Of a stretch of DNA of 55,915 nt, positions 1-7,739 are shown piece after piece (the stretch's first letter is position 1; each line of letters starts with the position of its first letter). Under the pieces are notes generated by a model. The model saw only the letters and a list, made by a program, of their open reading frames with translations. It searched no databases and was not told the origin of the DNA. This DNA is from Nitrospirota bacterium (GTDB lineage Bacteria > Nitrospirota > Nitrospiria > Nitrospirales > UBA8639), in contig JAQBUF010000018.1 of the NCBI GenBank assembly GCA_027623995.1, forward strand, positions 1 through 55,915. The letters run 5' to 3'. A program made the translations under genes and the position numbers.

Positions 1-19
1 TATGGGCCACTGACGCCCG

Positions 20-77
20 GTAGAGGCAGCATCCCTTCGACGGGGGCTCAGGACAGGAAGATGCTGCAGCTACACAA
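20..77. repeat. CAGCAT/ATGCTG palindromic repeat, copy 1
   Basis: The arms GGCAGCATC and GATGCTGC, followed by AGCTACACAA, enclose a second small palindrome (CCCTTCGACGGGGGCTCAGGACAGG) of a kind common between genes in many bacteria. The same outer arms recur at 47346-47451 and, as a short core, at 31708-31727. Bases 1-198 hold no gene that I can support. A further possible hairpin, GGCAGC...GCTGCC, lies at about 111-136. Confidence 0.6.
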
Positions 78-198
78 ATGACTTGAGGCCCAGATTCGCT
101 CAAAAGGAGAGGCAGCATAACCCACGAGGGCTGCCATACAATTATTTACCCTTGATCGTATTGCGCTGCCAGAACCACAAATTCTGTATGATCCGAAT

Positions 199-1020
199 TT
201 AAGGATTCTTTCGCCGAGAACCTTCTTCGGCTTTGTTGGTGATTAAATCCTGGAGCCGAGACAATTCCTCTTTCAGGTTTGATATTTCGTCTTTTAACTC
301 CCCTACTTCAGATTGGGTGGAAGGTGCTGGAGTAGAACCCCCGGAACTATCCGCAGAGGGAGGTCTCAATAAATTATTTTGGGCAAGAAGGGATTTGAGA
401 TCAAGGACCAACTCGCTCGCAGGGGCGTCGTAGCCTCCCGCCATCCAGTTATCCCGAGAATCAATCATATACCTTGTTGGATCAAAGGAGAGCTTGCCTT
501 TTTTGATATCTCGCAATGAGTAAAGGGGGTTGCGGCGAATGCCCTTGATCCCGTCCTGTTCCGACGAGACTCTCTCTCTATGATTGGACAAAATAAAGTG
601 AAGTCTCTGGTTTTGGAGAAACATTCCCCCAGACGTGACTTCTAGAGCTTGCGATTCTGGGGAGGAATCCCATAGCGCGAACACCACCCAGTCAGAAGAG
701 CGTGCGGCCTTAAAGGTTTCACGCAGAGCGGGGATGAGGAGGGAAATGTTGTCGGGTGAGAAGACTGCTCTGGGTTGCTTCAGGGGGTCCATGATTCCGC
801 CTTGTCCCTGGACCAACAGTCGAGTCAGGATCGTGTGCAGGTCAGCCTCGGACCATTCCATTGGATGGTTGTGCTGGACTTGTACCTCCTTCTCAGGGTC
901 GTTATGGCTGGCCAGGCCGACAAACAGACTTGGTTCGTCCTGCACCGGTCGTGTGATGAGCATGGGATCGGCACACCCAACACAAGCGAGAAGGAGGGCT
1001 ACTGTAAGAATCGTTTTCAT
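199..1020 (-). CDS. Putative lipoprotein with C-terminal coiled coil
   Basis: I do not recognise the family. I take the ATG at 1020, not an upstream TTG, because it opens directly on a lipoprotein signal peptide: basic start, LTVALLLA core and a V-G-C lipobox with the lipidated Cys at residue 16. The product is 273 aa. The middle is a soluble domain with no motif I can name. Residues of about 220-235 are a Ser/Pro/Gly-rich linker. The last 35 residues form a charged heptad-like coiled coil (LKDEISNLKEELSRLQDL). It is probably membrane-anchored and may form oligomers through the coiled coil. It is followed on the left only by repeats, and the next gene upstream is on the same strand about 100 bp away, so the two may be co-transcribed. 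Confidence 0.7.
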   Translation of the reverse strand: MKTILTVALLLACVGCADPMLITRPVQDEPSLFVGLASHNDPEKEVQVQHNHPMEWSEADLHTILTRLLVQGQGGIMDPLKQPRAVFSPDNISLLIPALRETFKAARSSDWVVFALWDSSPESQALEVTSGGMFLQNQRLHFILSNHRERVSSEQDGIKGIRRNPLYSLRDIKKGKLSFDPTRYMIDSRDNWMAGGYDAPASELVLDLKSLLAQNNLLRPPSADSSGGSTPAPSTQSEVGELKDEISNLKEELSRLQDLITNKAEEGSRRKNP

Positions 1021-1121
1021 CGTATTAGGAATTTGGCATGAAATCGAGGGTGTGACTTTCTCGCACGATGACCGCAAATCTCGCTTTACACCTCAAAGGA
1101 TATAGGCTCTTTCCATTCACA

Positions 1122-2063
1122 TCAGTGAGGATGGTGAGGAGGCTGAACCTCATGATCAGGAATCACTTCTGGAACGGCTCTGCCGTCTCTTGCAATAGCC
1201 TCAAAGGTAAAATGAGGGTTTTTCACCATTGTGGTATGCGAGTCGGTTCTCTCAGGGGGGGCATCAAAAATAAATTGAGTTTTGAGGGTGTCATTGGCTA
1301 CCACGACGACTTTCATTTGGAGAATTCCTCCGATCCATGGATGCCAGGCCACTAAGGAGTACACGCCTTCGGGAATGTCAGCTATCGAAAAACGCCCGTC
1401 TTTGTCAGTGATGGAATAGTAGGGGTTGGTGATGGCAAGACCCCAGGTTTGCATATACGGGTGTTGTCCGCATTCAGCCAAAAAAATGCGGCGTCCTTTG
1501 GTGAATTGAAAAGTATCAATTAACGGCTCCCCTGGTCGGTGATCATGAGTTTGAGGTTCCAGAAGAGAATGGTAGGGGTTCATACGAAGCGGGCGGTGGA
1601 ATATAACAGAAGATCCATTCGGCGCTGTTTCGTACATTTGGATATCATGCATCACAGGATCCATGTTGAGAAACCGAACTTCCTGCTGGTTACGAACGAC
1701 GAGAACGCTGGGGGAAAAAATGCAGTCTTTCGCTTCTACCGTGGGAGGAGTGAAGTCAAAATGTTTTCCTTGATCAATGCCTTCTAAGATGACGATGGCA
1801 TTTTGAAGGGCGCCTTCAGGGGTGACTTGAAAGGGTTCATATAATCGCCAGCCAGTTCCAGTGGAGATTCGTCCACAAAACGCGGGGTCAGGAAAGAGGG
1901 CAAGATTATACGCTAAGGAATCCGGCTTGGGCCCCTTCATGGTGACGTGCCCTGTCACGGCACCACCATTGGTGATCGGAATTTCGGTATAGGCCCAACC
2001 CGTAGGAATCCAAATTAAACACACGATTAAAAGAAGTCCAAAAAACTTTTTGAAATGACTCAT
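1122..2063 (-). CDS. Exported cupredoxin-like / carboxypeptidase-regulatory-like protein
   Basis: The start at 2063 is preferred over the in-frame start at 2081 because AAAGAG lies 9 bases ahead of it. The product is 313 aa. Residues 1-24 are a signal peptide ending TGWA. The middle domain has the ligand pattern of a type I copper site: His about 139 in VMHDIQMY, then Cys198-x2-His201-x2-Met204 in AECGQHPYM. A beta-sandwich of the carboxypeptidase-regulatory type follows at about 215-275 (DKDGRFSIADIPEGVYSLVAWHP). The tail is His-rich (last ten residues). It is probably a periplasmic redox or metal-binding protein. Copper binding is inferred from the motif only. The 5' side, 2064-2406, is non-coding. 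Confidence 0.75.
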   Translation of the reverse strand: MSHFKKFFGLLLIVCLIWIPTGWAYTEIPITNGGAVTGHVTMKGPKPDSLAYNLALFPDPAFCGRISTGTGWRLYEPFQVTPEGALQNAIVILEGIDQGKHFDFTPPTVEAKDCIFSPSVLVVRNQQEVRFLNMDPVMHDIQMYETAPNGSSVIFHRPLRMNPYHSLLEPQTHDHRPGEPLIDTFQFTKGRRIFLAECGQHPYMQTWGLAITNPYYSITDKDGRFSIADIPEGVYSLVAWHPWIGGILQMKVVVVANDTLKTQFIFDAPPERTDSHTTMVKNPHFTFEAIARDGRAVPEVIPDHEVQPPHHPH

Positions 2064-2406
2064 TGTGATAAACTCTTTCATATGAGTTGGTGAAAAAAGG
2101 CGAGTTCAGAATTCCACATTGTGGCAATCCAAAGTCCGCAATTCAATCAATTTAGAATAACAAAATTTCCTTCTTCATGGGTAGGCTCATTCCCTAAATC
2201 TTTTCCCGTTTTGTCGTGCATTGAGGGAATCACAATGTAGCCTTGAACAGGGCAGATATGCAACTAAGGGCAGGTCAATATTTCAGGAAATAGGAAGAGG
2301 AATCAGGAAGAGTTTGGGGCATAAAGGCACAAAGAATGTTTCTTGTGTCCTCATGATGAGACAGTAGGTTCTTAGTGAAAGGTCAGAGCTTCCGCTAAAG
2401 GAAAAA
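2064..2406. other. Intergenic, no gene seen
   Basis: About 340 bases between hemD and the cupredoxin-like gene, both on the minus strand. I see no convincing ORF, RNA gene or repeat here. It probably carries the promoter of the cupredoxin-like gene and the end of the hemD transcript, but no motif is clear enough to mark. Confidence 0.5.
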
Positions 2407-3282
2407 TTAGGATGTATTTCGACGTTTGTGTTCGACAATGTGTAATGCCTTCACGCTTGTTTCTTTGACGAGGACTCCCATTTTGGGGTGGCTGGGTTCC
2501 AAGTCTACCGGAAAGTCATACTCGTGGAGTCGTTGACTCGTGATGGTCCCGATGGAGGCCACCATGATGCGATTCAGTGCCTGTCGAAAATGGTTGAGGT
2601 TATTGGATCTGTTGAGCAGTTCCACGATATGAGTGACTTGGATACCGGTGGTAAACAAGATAACATCCACCGATTGAGAAAGAATGGCTTGGAGCACGTG
2701 TTGTAACGGTTCGACATTATCCGGGAGCGCCCAGCGATACACGGGCACACCAATGACGTGAGCTCCTCGGGTTGCCAAGGCCTTCATCAATTTCTCGTTG
2801 GTAGTGCCATATTCTTGGATCCCGATGGTTAATCCGGAGAGCCCCTCAGGTCTATAGGAATCTAGAGTGCTAAGAATGTCTTCCCAGGTGTTGGGCTCTG
2901 GCACGATAAGTTGTGGTTTAAGGGCTAATTCCTTTAAGGCCCCCAGTGGTTTTGGGCCACGAACGACCAAGGTGGTTTGGGTCAGTGCCTGCTTGATGTC
3001 GTTCAAAGAAAATTGCGTTTTCCAAACATCCACTAATGTTCTGGTGCCAACTCCGGTCAGTAAAATGAAAAGGTCAATCTGTTTCGACAAGAGTTGTTGG
3101 CCAAACGCAAGGGCTTCGGAATTATTCTCCAAAGGAATTTCTTGCATGGACGGTGCTACGAGGGGGTTGCCACCATGTCTTGCAATGAGTTTCCCCATTT
3201 GATCGGCCATGCGGCTTTCGAAGGCAGCAACCGTCAACCCCGAAAATCCAGTTGGTTGGTCTGCGCTAGAGGGAAGGGACAT
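2407..3282 (-). CDS. hemD: Uroporphyrinogen-III synthase
   Basis: The 291-aa product matches the two-lobed HemD fold, in which the two halves repeat the same alpha/beta topology. The N-terminal lobe opens with LTVAAFESRMADQMGKLIARHGG and continues IDLFILLTGVGTRTL. The second lobe has LTIGIQEYGTTNEKLMKALATRGAHV, VDVILFTTGIQVTHIVELL and the late VASIGTITSQRL segment. The enzyme closes hydroxymethylbilane with inversion of ring D to give uroporphyrinogen III, the branch point to haem, sirohaem and cobalamin. The start has GGAG five bases upstream. It is transcribed away from the VOC gene, and no other haem gene is adjacent. Confidence 0.85.
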   Translation of the reverse strand: MSLPSSADQPTGFSGLTVAAFESRMADQMGKLIARHGGNPLVAPSMQEIPLENNSEALAFGQQLLSKQIDLFILLTGVGTRTLVDVWKTQFSLNDIKQALTQTTLVVRGPKPLGALKELALKPQLIVPEPNTWEDILSTLDSYRPEGLSGLTIGIQEYGTTNEKLMKALATRGAHVIGVPVYRWALPDNVEPLQHVLQAILSQSVDVILFTTGIQVTHIVELLNRSNNLNHFRQALNRIMVASIGTITSQRLHEYDFPVDLEPSHPKMGVLVKETSVKALHIVEHKRRNTS

Positions 3283-3368
3283 TGGTCTCCAGAATAGACT
3301 CGTTGGGGTTGCTCCACGCCTTGGGCATGGCTAAGATAGGATCTCTTGAATTTTGTGGAATATCATCT

Positions 3369-3806
3369 ATGGCTGAAGAACGATTAACCAACATTCCCTC
3401 CACCAGAGGGTTACGCCATGTGGCGTTAAAGGTGAGCAATCTTGCCACCTCTAAAGCGTTTTATCAAACTTGGTTCGGGATGCACATTGTGTGGGAGCCT
3501 GATGCCGAAAATGTGTATATGAGTTCAGGTGTCGATAATCTTGCACTTCACCAGATTCCCGGTGAGGAACTTCACGAACATCAACCGCACCGCGGACAGT
3601 TTTTAGATCACTTGGGGTTTTTGATGGAATCCCCTGAACGGGTTGACCAACTGTATAAGTTGGTGGTTGAAGATGGTGTGAGCATTGTTCATCATCCGAA
3701 ACAACATCGAGATGGAAGTTATTCTTTTTACCTTGCCGATCCTGATCACATCGTTGTTCAAATTATGTATGAACCAAATATTAGCGCGATTCGGTTTTCT
3801 TCCTAA
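3369..3806 (+). CDS. VOC (glyoxalase/dioxygenase-like) family protein
   Basis: The 145-aa product is a single vicinal-oxygen-chelate module pair. It has LRHVALKVSNLATSKAFYQ at the N terminus, a second beta-alpha-beta unit beginning FLDHLGFLMES, and it ends with YLADPDHIVVQIMYEP. The His of RHVAL, the His of LDHLGF and the Glu of MYEP fall where the metal ligands of this superfamily lie. In-frame starts exist upstream (3282, 3327). I chose the ATG at 3369 because it directly precedes the first beta strand. The next gene starts 25 bases after the stop on the same strand, so the two are probably co-transcribed. The substrate is unknown: glyoxalase I, extradiol dioxygenase and fosfomycin-resistance types share this fold. 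Confidence 0.75.
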   Translation: MAEERLTNIPSTRGLRHVALKVSNLATSKAFYQTWFGMHIVWEPDAENVYMSSGVDNLALHQIPGEELHEHQPHRGQFLDHLGFLMESPERVDQLYKLVVEDGVSIVHHPKQHRDGSYSFYLADPDHIVVQIMYEPNISAIRFSS

Positions 3807-3831
3807 CCATATAGAAATCATCTGAGTGACT

Positions 3832-5454
3832 ATGGCGATTTGGGATCAATTTAGATCAGATCAATTTGTGGGGTTGCATCCCTGGGTGTGGGTGCAATTA
3901 GAGAGCTCTGAGCCACCGGGTCCGTTTCCGTTTATGGGTGGGGTTGATCCAGAAGTGGTGTCGAGCCTTCATGAAGTGCATAGCACGCTCATGAGTTCAG
4001 TGGAAACCGCAATCAGTGATGTGTTTGCACACCGGACGTCAGTGGATGACCCCGAGATCAGTCGTCGTCTTGAGGATGCGTATGCGGAAGTGGTGCAAAC
4101 CCGGCCACGACTGAAGGAGCACATTCGTTGTGGGAGAAATCCTGACGGCACGTTTGTCTGGGAATTTCCTTACGATCGAGACAAGTCTGCGGCGATGAAT
4201 TATGGTGGATTGCGGATTTTCAATTCCGTCAAACGCCAAGCCATTCCTTTTGGATTTGATCGGCCACTGTCGCCATTCGTGGGAAAGCTCTTAGGATTTT
4301 TGAATGGCACGAGAACCGTTGGAGAAATTTGTACGATTGCCACTGCTTCGGGTCGTGAGATTGAGCGGCATCTGACCAAACTCGTTGAGCAATTGGCGAC
4401 GCATGAATGTTTGACGATATCAGATCGATCTTCGGTCCGTACCTATTGGATGGATTCTACGAAGGATCAAGACATGGTCCACCTGGGTCATGCGGCCTTG
4501 ATGTACCGACAGCAAAGTCAGTTTTTGTGGTTTGATCCTTGGCTTATGCCATGGTTTGCGGAGTCTTCCGTCCCTTCTCTGTGGACGACGTTGTTACCTG
4601 CGCCAGCGGCCGTATTTTTGACTCATGATCACGATGATCATGTGGATCCTCGAACGCTGCTGCACCTTCCAAAAGATGTGCCGATGATTATTCCGAGTCG
4701 GAAAAACCGACAAGCGTTGTATTTCGATTATCTCTCGCTCATGCGAGAACTTGGATTCACGAATGTGATTGAATTGGCCCATGGAGAGTCATGGAAATTT
4801 TATGGCGGGGAAGTCGTGTCGGTTCCGTTCTATGGAGAAGATCCTTGTGATCTGGCGCTACCGAGAAATTGTTATCTTATTGCGGATCGAGGTCACAATA
4901 CCTTAGTCCATGCGGATAGCGGTCCAACGAATGAGGGCCTCTCGGCCATAGACAATGGCGTGATGGTCGATCTCGTGAATAAGTATGGTTCGATTCCTAC
5001 CATCTATGCCTCACAACAACAGTTAAAAGAAATTCGTTCGTATGCGGCACATGCGAGTTTGTCTCATCCGGGGAAGTGGTTAGATGTCGGGGAAAATGGG
5101 TTTTTGACGAATCAGTATTTGTCAGAGTTAGCCGCTCAAGCGAAAGCCAAACTGTTTATTTCCTATGCGACTGGCGGCGCGGATTGGTACCCCGATCATT
5201 TGTCATTCATGTTCAGTCATCGGAACCCGGCGCGAACCGCCTTACTCACGGCTCATTGGGATTCTCCAGAATCCCTCAAAGAAGATCTCGCGCCTTTGGG
5301 ATGTTCTTACCATCACGGGCAGGCCTTAGATATTGTTCGAGTTCATGAAGACGGTCAGGTCCGCGTTCACTCAAGCTCTGATTCTTTGGCTCCACCAGGA
5401 CTGTATCAATTAGATCACCAGCTTCCGACAGAGCTAACGGGCACTCCACGGTAG
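3832..5454 (+). CDS. Metallo-beta-lactamase-fold protein with PqqD-like N-terminal segment
   Basis: The 540-aa product starts at the ATG at 3832; a GTG lies two codons earlier. Residues of about 143-196 look like a PqqD-type winged helix (LLGFLNGTRTVGEI... followed by LTKLVEQL), the recognition fold used in peptide-modifying systems. From about 210 it is a metallo-beta-lactamase domain of the UlaG-like kind. The zinc motif H265-x-H267-x-D269-H270 is clear (THDHDDHVDP), and later His/Asp positions include HADSGPTNEG and YPDH. The first 140 residues are unfamiliar. It follows a VOC gene by 25 bases. It is likely a cytosolic metallo-hydrolase or oxidase; the substrate is not known. The fusion is discussed in the findings. 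Confidence 0.75.
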   Translation: MAIWDQFRSDQFVGLHPWVWVQLESSEPPGPFPFMGGVDPEVVSSLHEVHSTLMSSVETAISDVFAHRTSVDDPEISRRLEDAYAEVVQTRPRLKEHIRCGRNPDGTFVWEFPYDRDKSAAMNYGGLRIFNSVKRQAIPFGFDRPLSPFVGKLLGFLNGTRTVGEICTIATASGREIERHLTKLVEQLATHECLTISDRSSVRTYWMDSTKDQDMVHLGHAALMYRQQSQFLWFDPWLMPWFAESSVPSLWTTLLPAPAAVFLTHDHDDHVDPRTLLHLPKDVPMIIPSRKNRQALYFDYLSLMRELGFTNVIELAHGESWKFYGGEVVSVPFYGEDPCDLALPRNCYLIADRGHNTLVHADSGPTNEGLSAIDNGVMVDLVNKYGSIPTIYASQQQLKEIRSYAAHASLSHPGKWLDVGENGFLTNQYLSELAAQAKAKLFISYATGGADWYPDHLSFMFSHRNPARTALLTAHWDSPESLKEDLAPLGCSYHHGQALDIVRVHEDGQVRVHSSSDSLAPPGLYQLDHQLPTELTGTPR

Positions 5455-5558
5455 GGAAATTCACGCTGTTCTTCGATCTGGGCATACGTCGATTCTTGCC
5501 GTTTGGTCTTTTAATGTGATACGAGTAGCGACTGGTATTTACTATTTGTGGTCTCTTT

Positions 5559-6302
5559 ATGACTGATCAAACCATTCCCACCACAGACCCCGATAAAAAA
5601 GAATCTTTTCCAGAAACCGTGACCATCGTTGGTGTCAAGGTCCGTAATCAGGGTGAAGTCAAGCAAGCTCGGACGCATGATCCTTCTTTAAGAGAAGGAG
5701 ATTGCGTGTTGCTTGAACTTGATGACGATGTGACCTATGGGACTGTGTTTGGTACGCCGAGTGTGCTCCCCTTTACCCCTCCCATGCGAGTCATGAAAAG
5801 TGTGCTGCGCAAAGCCACGGAGGAGGATGATGCCAATATTGTGACTCAGCAAAATGTGGCTGTGGCGGGAGTCGAGTACTGCCGAGCACGAGCCGCGGCC
5901 TTAGGGTTACAACTGAAGTTGGTGGAAGTGTATGGGTCGTTTCAGCATCGTGTCCTCACCTTTTGCTATACCGCAGAATCGCGTGTGGATTTCCGTCAAC
6001 TGGTCAAAGACCTTGCTCGGCAGTTTAGTTGTCGCATCGAAATGCGCCAGATTTCTAGCCGTGATGAAGCCCGTCGCCTTAGTGGCGTCGATACCTGTGG
6101 CTTGGTCCTCTGTTGCGCGAGTTTTTTGTCAGATTTCAAACCCGTGAATTTAAAGTTGTCCAGAAAAGAAAGCGTGTGGGGGAATGACACCCACCGGATT
6201 GGAGTCTGTGGACGACTCAAATGTTGTTTGATGTTCGAACAAGATGATTGGCCAGCAACACGTCAGAGCCGATCTCCCCTCATTCAAGTGAAACGCTCAT
6301 AA
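5559..6302 (+). CDS. PSP1 / RicT (YaaT)-like protein
   Basis: The 247-aa product has an N-terminal beta-rich part (VTIVGVKVRNQGEVKQA) and a PSP1 C-terminal domain from about 75 to 160. The RicT signature cysteines follow: C180, C185, C186, C217, C222, C223 (DTCGLVLCC and GVCGRLKCCLMFE). In Bacillus RicT, cysteines in this pattern help hold an Fe-S cluster shared with partner proteins, and the complex affects RNA processing. In non-sporulating bacteria the role is unclear. The first 17 residues are polar and probably disordered. No strong Shine-Dalgarno sequence precedes the ATG. It lies about 100 bases after the MBL gene and 140 bases before the DsrE-like gene, all on the plus strand. Confidence 0.85.
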   Translation: MTDQTIPTTDPDKKESFPETVTIVGVKVRNQGEVKQARTHDPSLREGDCVLLELDDDVTYGTVFGTPSVLPFTPPMRVMKSVLRKATEEDDANIVTQQNVAVAGVEYCRARAAALGLQLKLVEVYGSFQHRVLTFCYTAESRVDFRQLVKDLARQFSCRIEMRQISSRDEARRLSGVDTCGLVLCCASFLSDFKPVNLKLSRKESVWGNDTHRIGVCGRLKCCLMFEQDDWPATRQSRSPLIQVKRS

Positions 6303-6443
6303 TCCCGGATCACAGTTTCTACAGTTGAATATAGACTTGGCATTCGTCTCGCACTTTCTGTTGCAGGGGAAGAGAGCCAAAGCTATAATCACGTCGCCAA
6401 TCTCCTTGTTCACTCTCGTCTTTCAACAAAAGAGCTGTATCCA

Positions 6444-6863
6444 ATGAGTTCCCCGCCCCGTTTTATCATCTACGCCCATAATGCGACCTACGACAAATTG
6501 CATCAGGTGGCGACGTTAGGGCTCACGGCGGCTGCCATGGGAAAAGAGGTGACGGTGATCCTACTGTTTTGGACAATTAAGAAGTTGGCTGAGGGTAGGA
6601 TCAATGAGGTTGATTTCCCCCCTGAATACCAAGCGTATCATGATGAAGTTTCGCGTTTAATTTCTGAAAAAAAAGTTCCAAAAATTTCTGAGATGTTCGC
6701 GGATGCAAAAGATGTTGGTCAATTTCGACTGGTAGCTTGTAGTGCGGGATTGGAATATATGGGTGTGGATGCCGATGCGGTGGCGAAAGCCGTAGATGAA
6801 GTGATGGGGCTGCCGGCTATTTTGGCGATGGCGGCAGGAGCCGAGACGACGTTGTTTATTTAA
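6444..6863 (+). CDS. DsrE-family-like small protein
   Basis: The 139-aa product has the DsrE/F alpha-beta pattern. It opens with a hydrophobic strand (RFIIYAHNATYDKLHQVATLGLTAAAMGKEVTVILLFW), which matches the sulfur-relay-like fold. A later strand carries a single conserved-looking Cys (LVACSAGLEYMGVD, residue about 99), and an Ala-rich helix closes the protein. Proteins of this type carry sulfur as persulfides or act in membrane-associated redox roles. Only one Cys is present, so a trans-sulfuration role is possible but unproven. AAAGAG stands about 10 bases ahead of the ATG. It is likely the last gene of the run that begins with the VOC protein, although the gaps of 100-140 bases allow separate promoters. 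Confidence 0.7.
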   Translation: MSSPPRFIIYAHNATYDKLHQVATLGLTAAAMGKEVTVILLFWTIKKLAEGRINEVDFPPEYQAYHDEVSRLISEKKVPKISEMFADAKDVGQFRLVACSAGLEYMGVDADAVAKAVDEVMGLPAILAMAAGAETTLFI

Positions 6864-6954
6864 GTTTCATTTTTGAATCATTAAACCACTCCACGTAAGC
6901 CTTTTCTCGATCTCCTTCAAGACCTGCCATTTTTTTTTGGAATATTGATTTTAA

Positions 6955-7150
6955 GCGGGGTTTCGTCCCCGCCGACGAGGTCCTTTTGTTTCGGCAAAAG
7001 GACCCAAAACCATTTCCGCCCGTTCGCGTCCCTGCGGGTGAACTCCGCCCCGGCACCGAATTATATGGCTCGGGAACTCGCTCCGCTCAAACAGCCCTCA
7101 CCGAATAGTCGAATTCGGCACCGCGGCTCCGCCGCGCCCGAAGGCGGGGC
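6955..7150 (+). repeat. Structured dispersed repeat, copy A
   Basis: This is one of three related copies in the window; the others are 31072-31290 and, reversed, 31355-31585. Hairpin 1 is GCGGGG/CCCCGC with loop TTTCGT (6955-6972). Hairpin 2 is GGTCCTTTTG/CAAAAGGACC with loop TTTCGG (6979-7004). An outer stem, CCGAATT (7056-7062) with AATTCGG (7112-7118), encloses a GAACTCGCTCCGCTCAAACA core shared with copy C. A final GC-rich palindrome runs over about 7122-7150. The stems differ in sequence between copies yet still pair. ORFs that cross it are artefacts of the repeat. It fills most of the 385-base gap 6864-7248. Confidence 0.8.
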
Positions 7151-7248
7151 AATGCTCAGAAAAACGACAATGCTCAACACCAAATTTTTATTTTTTATCA
7201 AAAAGAGCATAATATCAATAAATCAAGAATTCCCATTGAGGGAAACAA

Positions 7249-7626
7249 ATGTTTAGCATAGAAATGTTTATTGGTGTCCTGATCATATTTGGAGTGGTCG
7301 CCTTATATCTTAATGCTTTGGCGACAATGGCCATATGGGCAGATCCTACACTTGGAACTAGTCAAAAATATATTCAGATGCTGTTAGTCTGGCTTATTCC
7401 TTTTGTTGGATCTTGCCTTGTCCTGAGATTAACTTTTTCTATTTTTCCTCATTCGAAATTGCGATCTAAGATACCATGGGGATTTCGTGGAATGATTCTA
7501 GGAAGGTCGAAAGTTATACAATCTCCGGATAATTCAATAGAAGAATATTATGGGTCGGGGAGAATGAATAGGGATGGATATATTGGCCGCAATAGTAGAG
7601 AAATAGATGCCGAGGTTGATGAATAA
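7249..7626 (+). CDS. Small inner-membrane protein of unknown function
   Basis: The 125-aa product has two predicted membrane segments (about residues 3-30, FIGVLIIFGVVALYLNALA, and 42-66, MLLVWLIPFVGSCLVLRLTF), followed by a hydrophilic, partly acidic tail of about 55 residues. GAGGGA eight bases before the ATG is a good ribosome site and is the main reason I accept it. I recognise no family. Its bases are visibly richer in A+T than the surrounding genes, and it sits between the structured repeat on the left and two palindromic repeats on the right. Recent acquisition is therefore possible. It has no obvious operon partner. Confidence 0.6.
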   Translation: MFSIEMFIGVLIIFGVVALYLNALATMAIWADPTLGTSQKYIQMLLVWLIPFVGSCLVLRLTFSIFPHSKLRSKIPWGFRGMILGRSKVIQSPDNSIEEYYGSGRMNRDGYIGRNSREIDAEVDE

Positions 7627-7671
7627 ATATTTTTGAAATTTTATTAGGCAGTTTCGTGAGCGAGAAGGAGA

Positions 7672-7730
7672 GATTCTTCGCTTCGCTCAGAATGACAAAA
7701 AAGGGAAGGGAATGGTGGGCTGTGCCCACC
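7672..7730. repeat. Two adjacent palindromic intergenic repeats
   Basis: The first unit, AGATTCTTCGCTTCGCTCAG at 7672-7691 followed by AATGAC, is a widespread intergenic repeat that in translation reads VILSEAKNL on the minus strand. The second is a perfect hairpin, GGTGGGC-TGT-GCCCACC, at 7714-7730. Together they fill the gap between the membrane-protein gene and nth, which converge here, and they may also act as a transcription barrier. Confidence 0.6.
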
Positions 7731-7739
7731 CTACGGAGA

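Noticed and set aside
635-1105. 156-codon plus-strand ORF at the left end
   Set aside because: It is antisense to the lipoprotein gene with its signal peptide and coiled coil, and has no ribosome site.
6945-7256. 103-codon ORF across structured repeat copy A
   Set aside because: It follows the repeat, has no ribosome site or family pattern, and similar artefact ORFs cross copies B and C.
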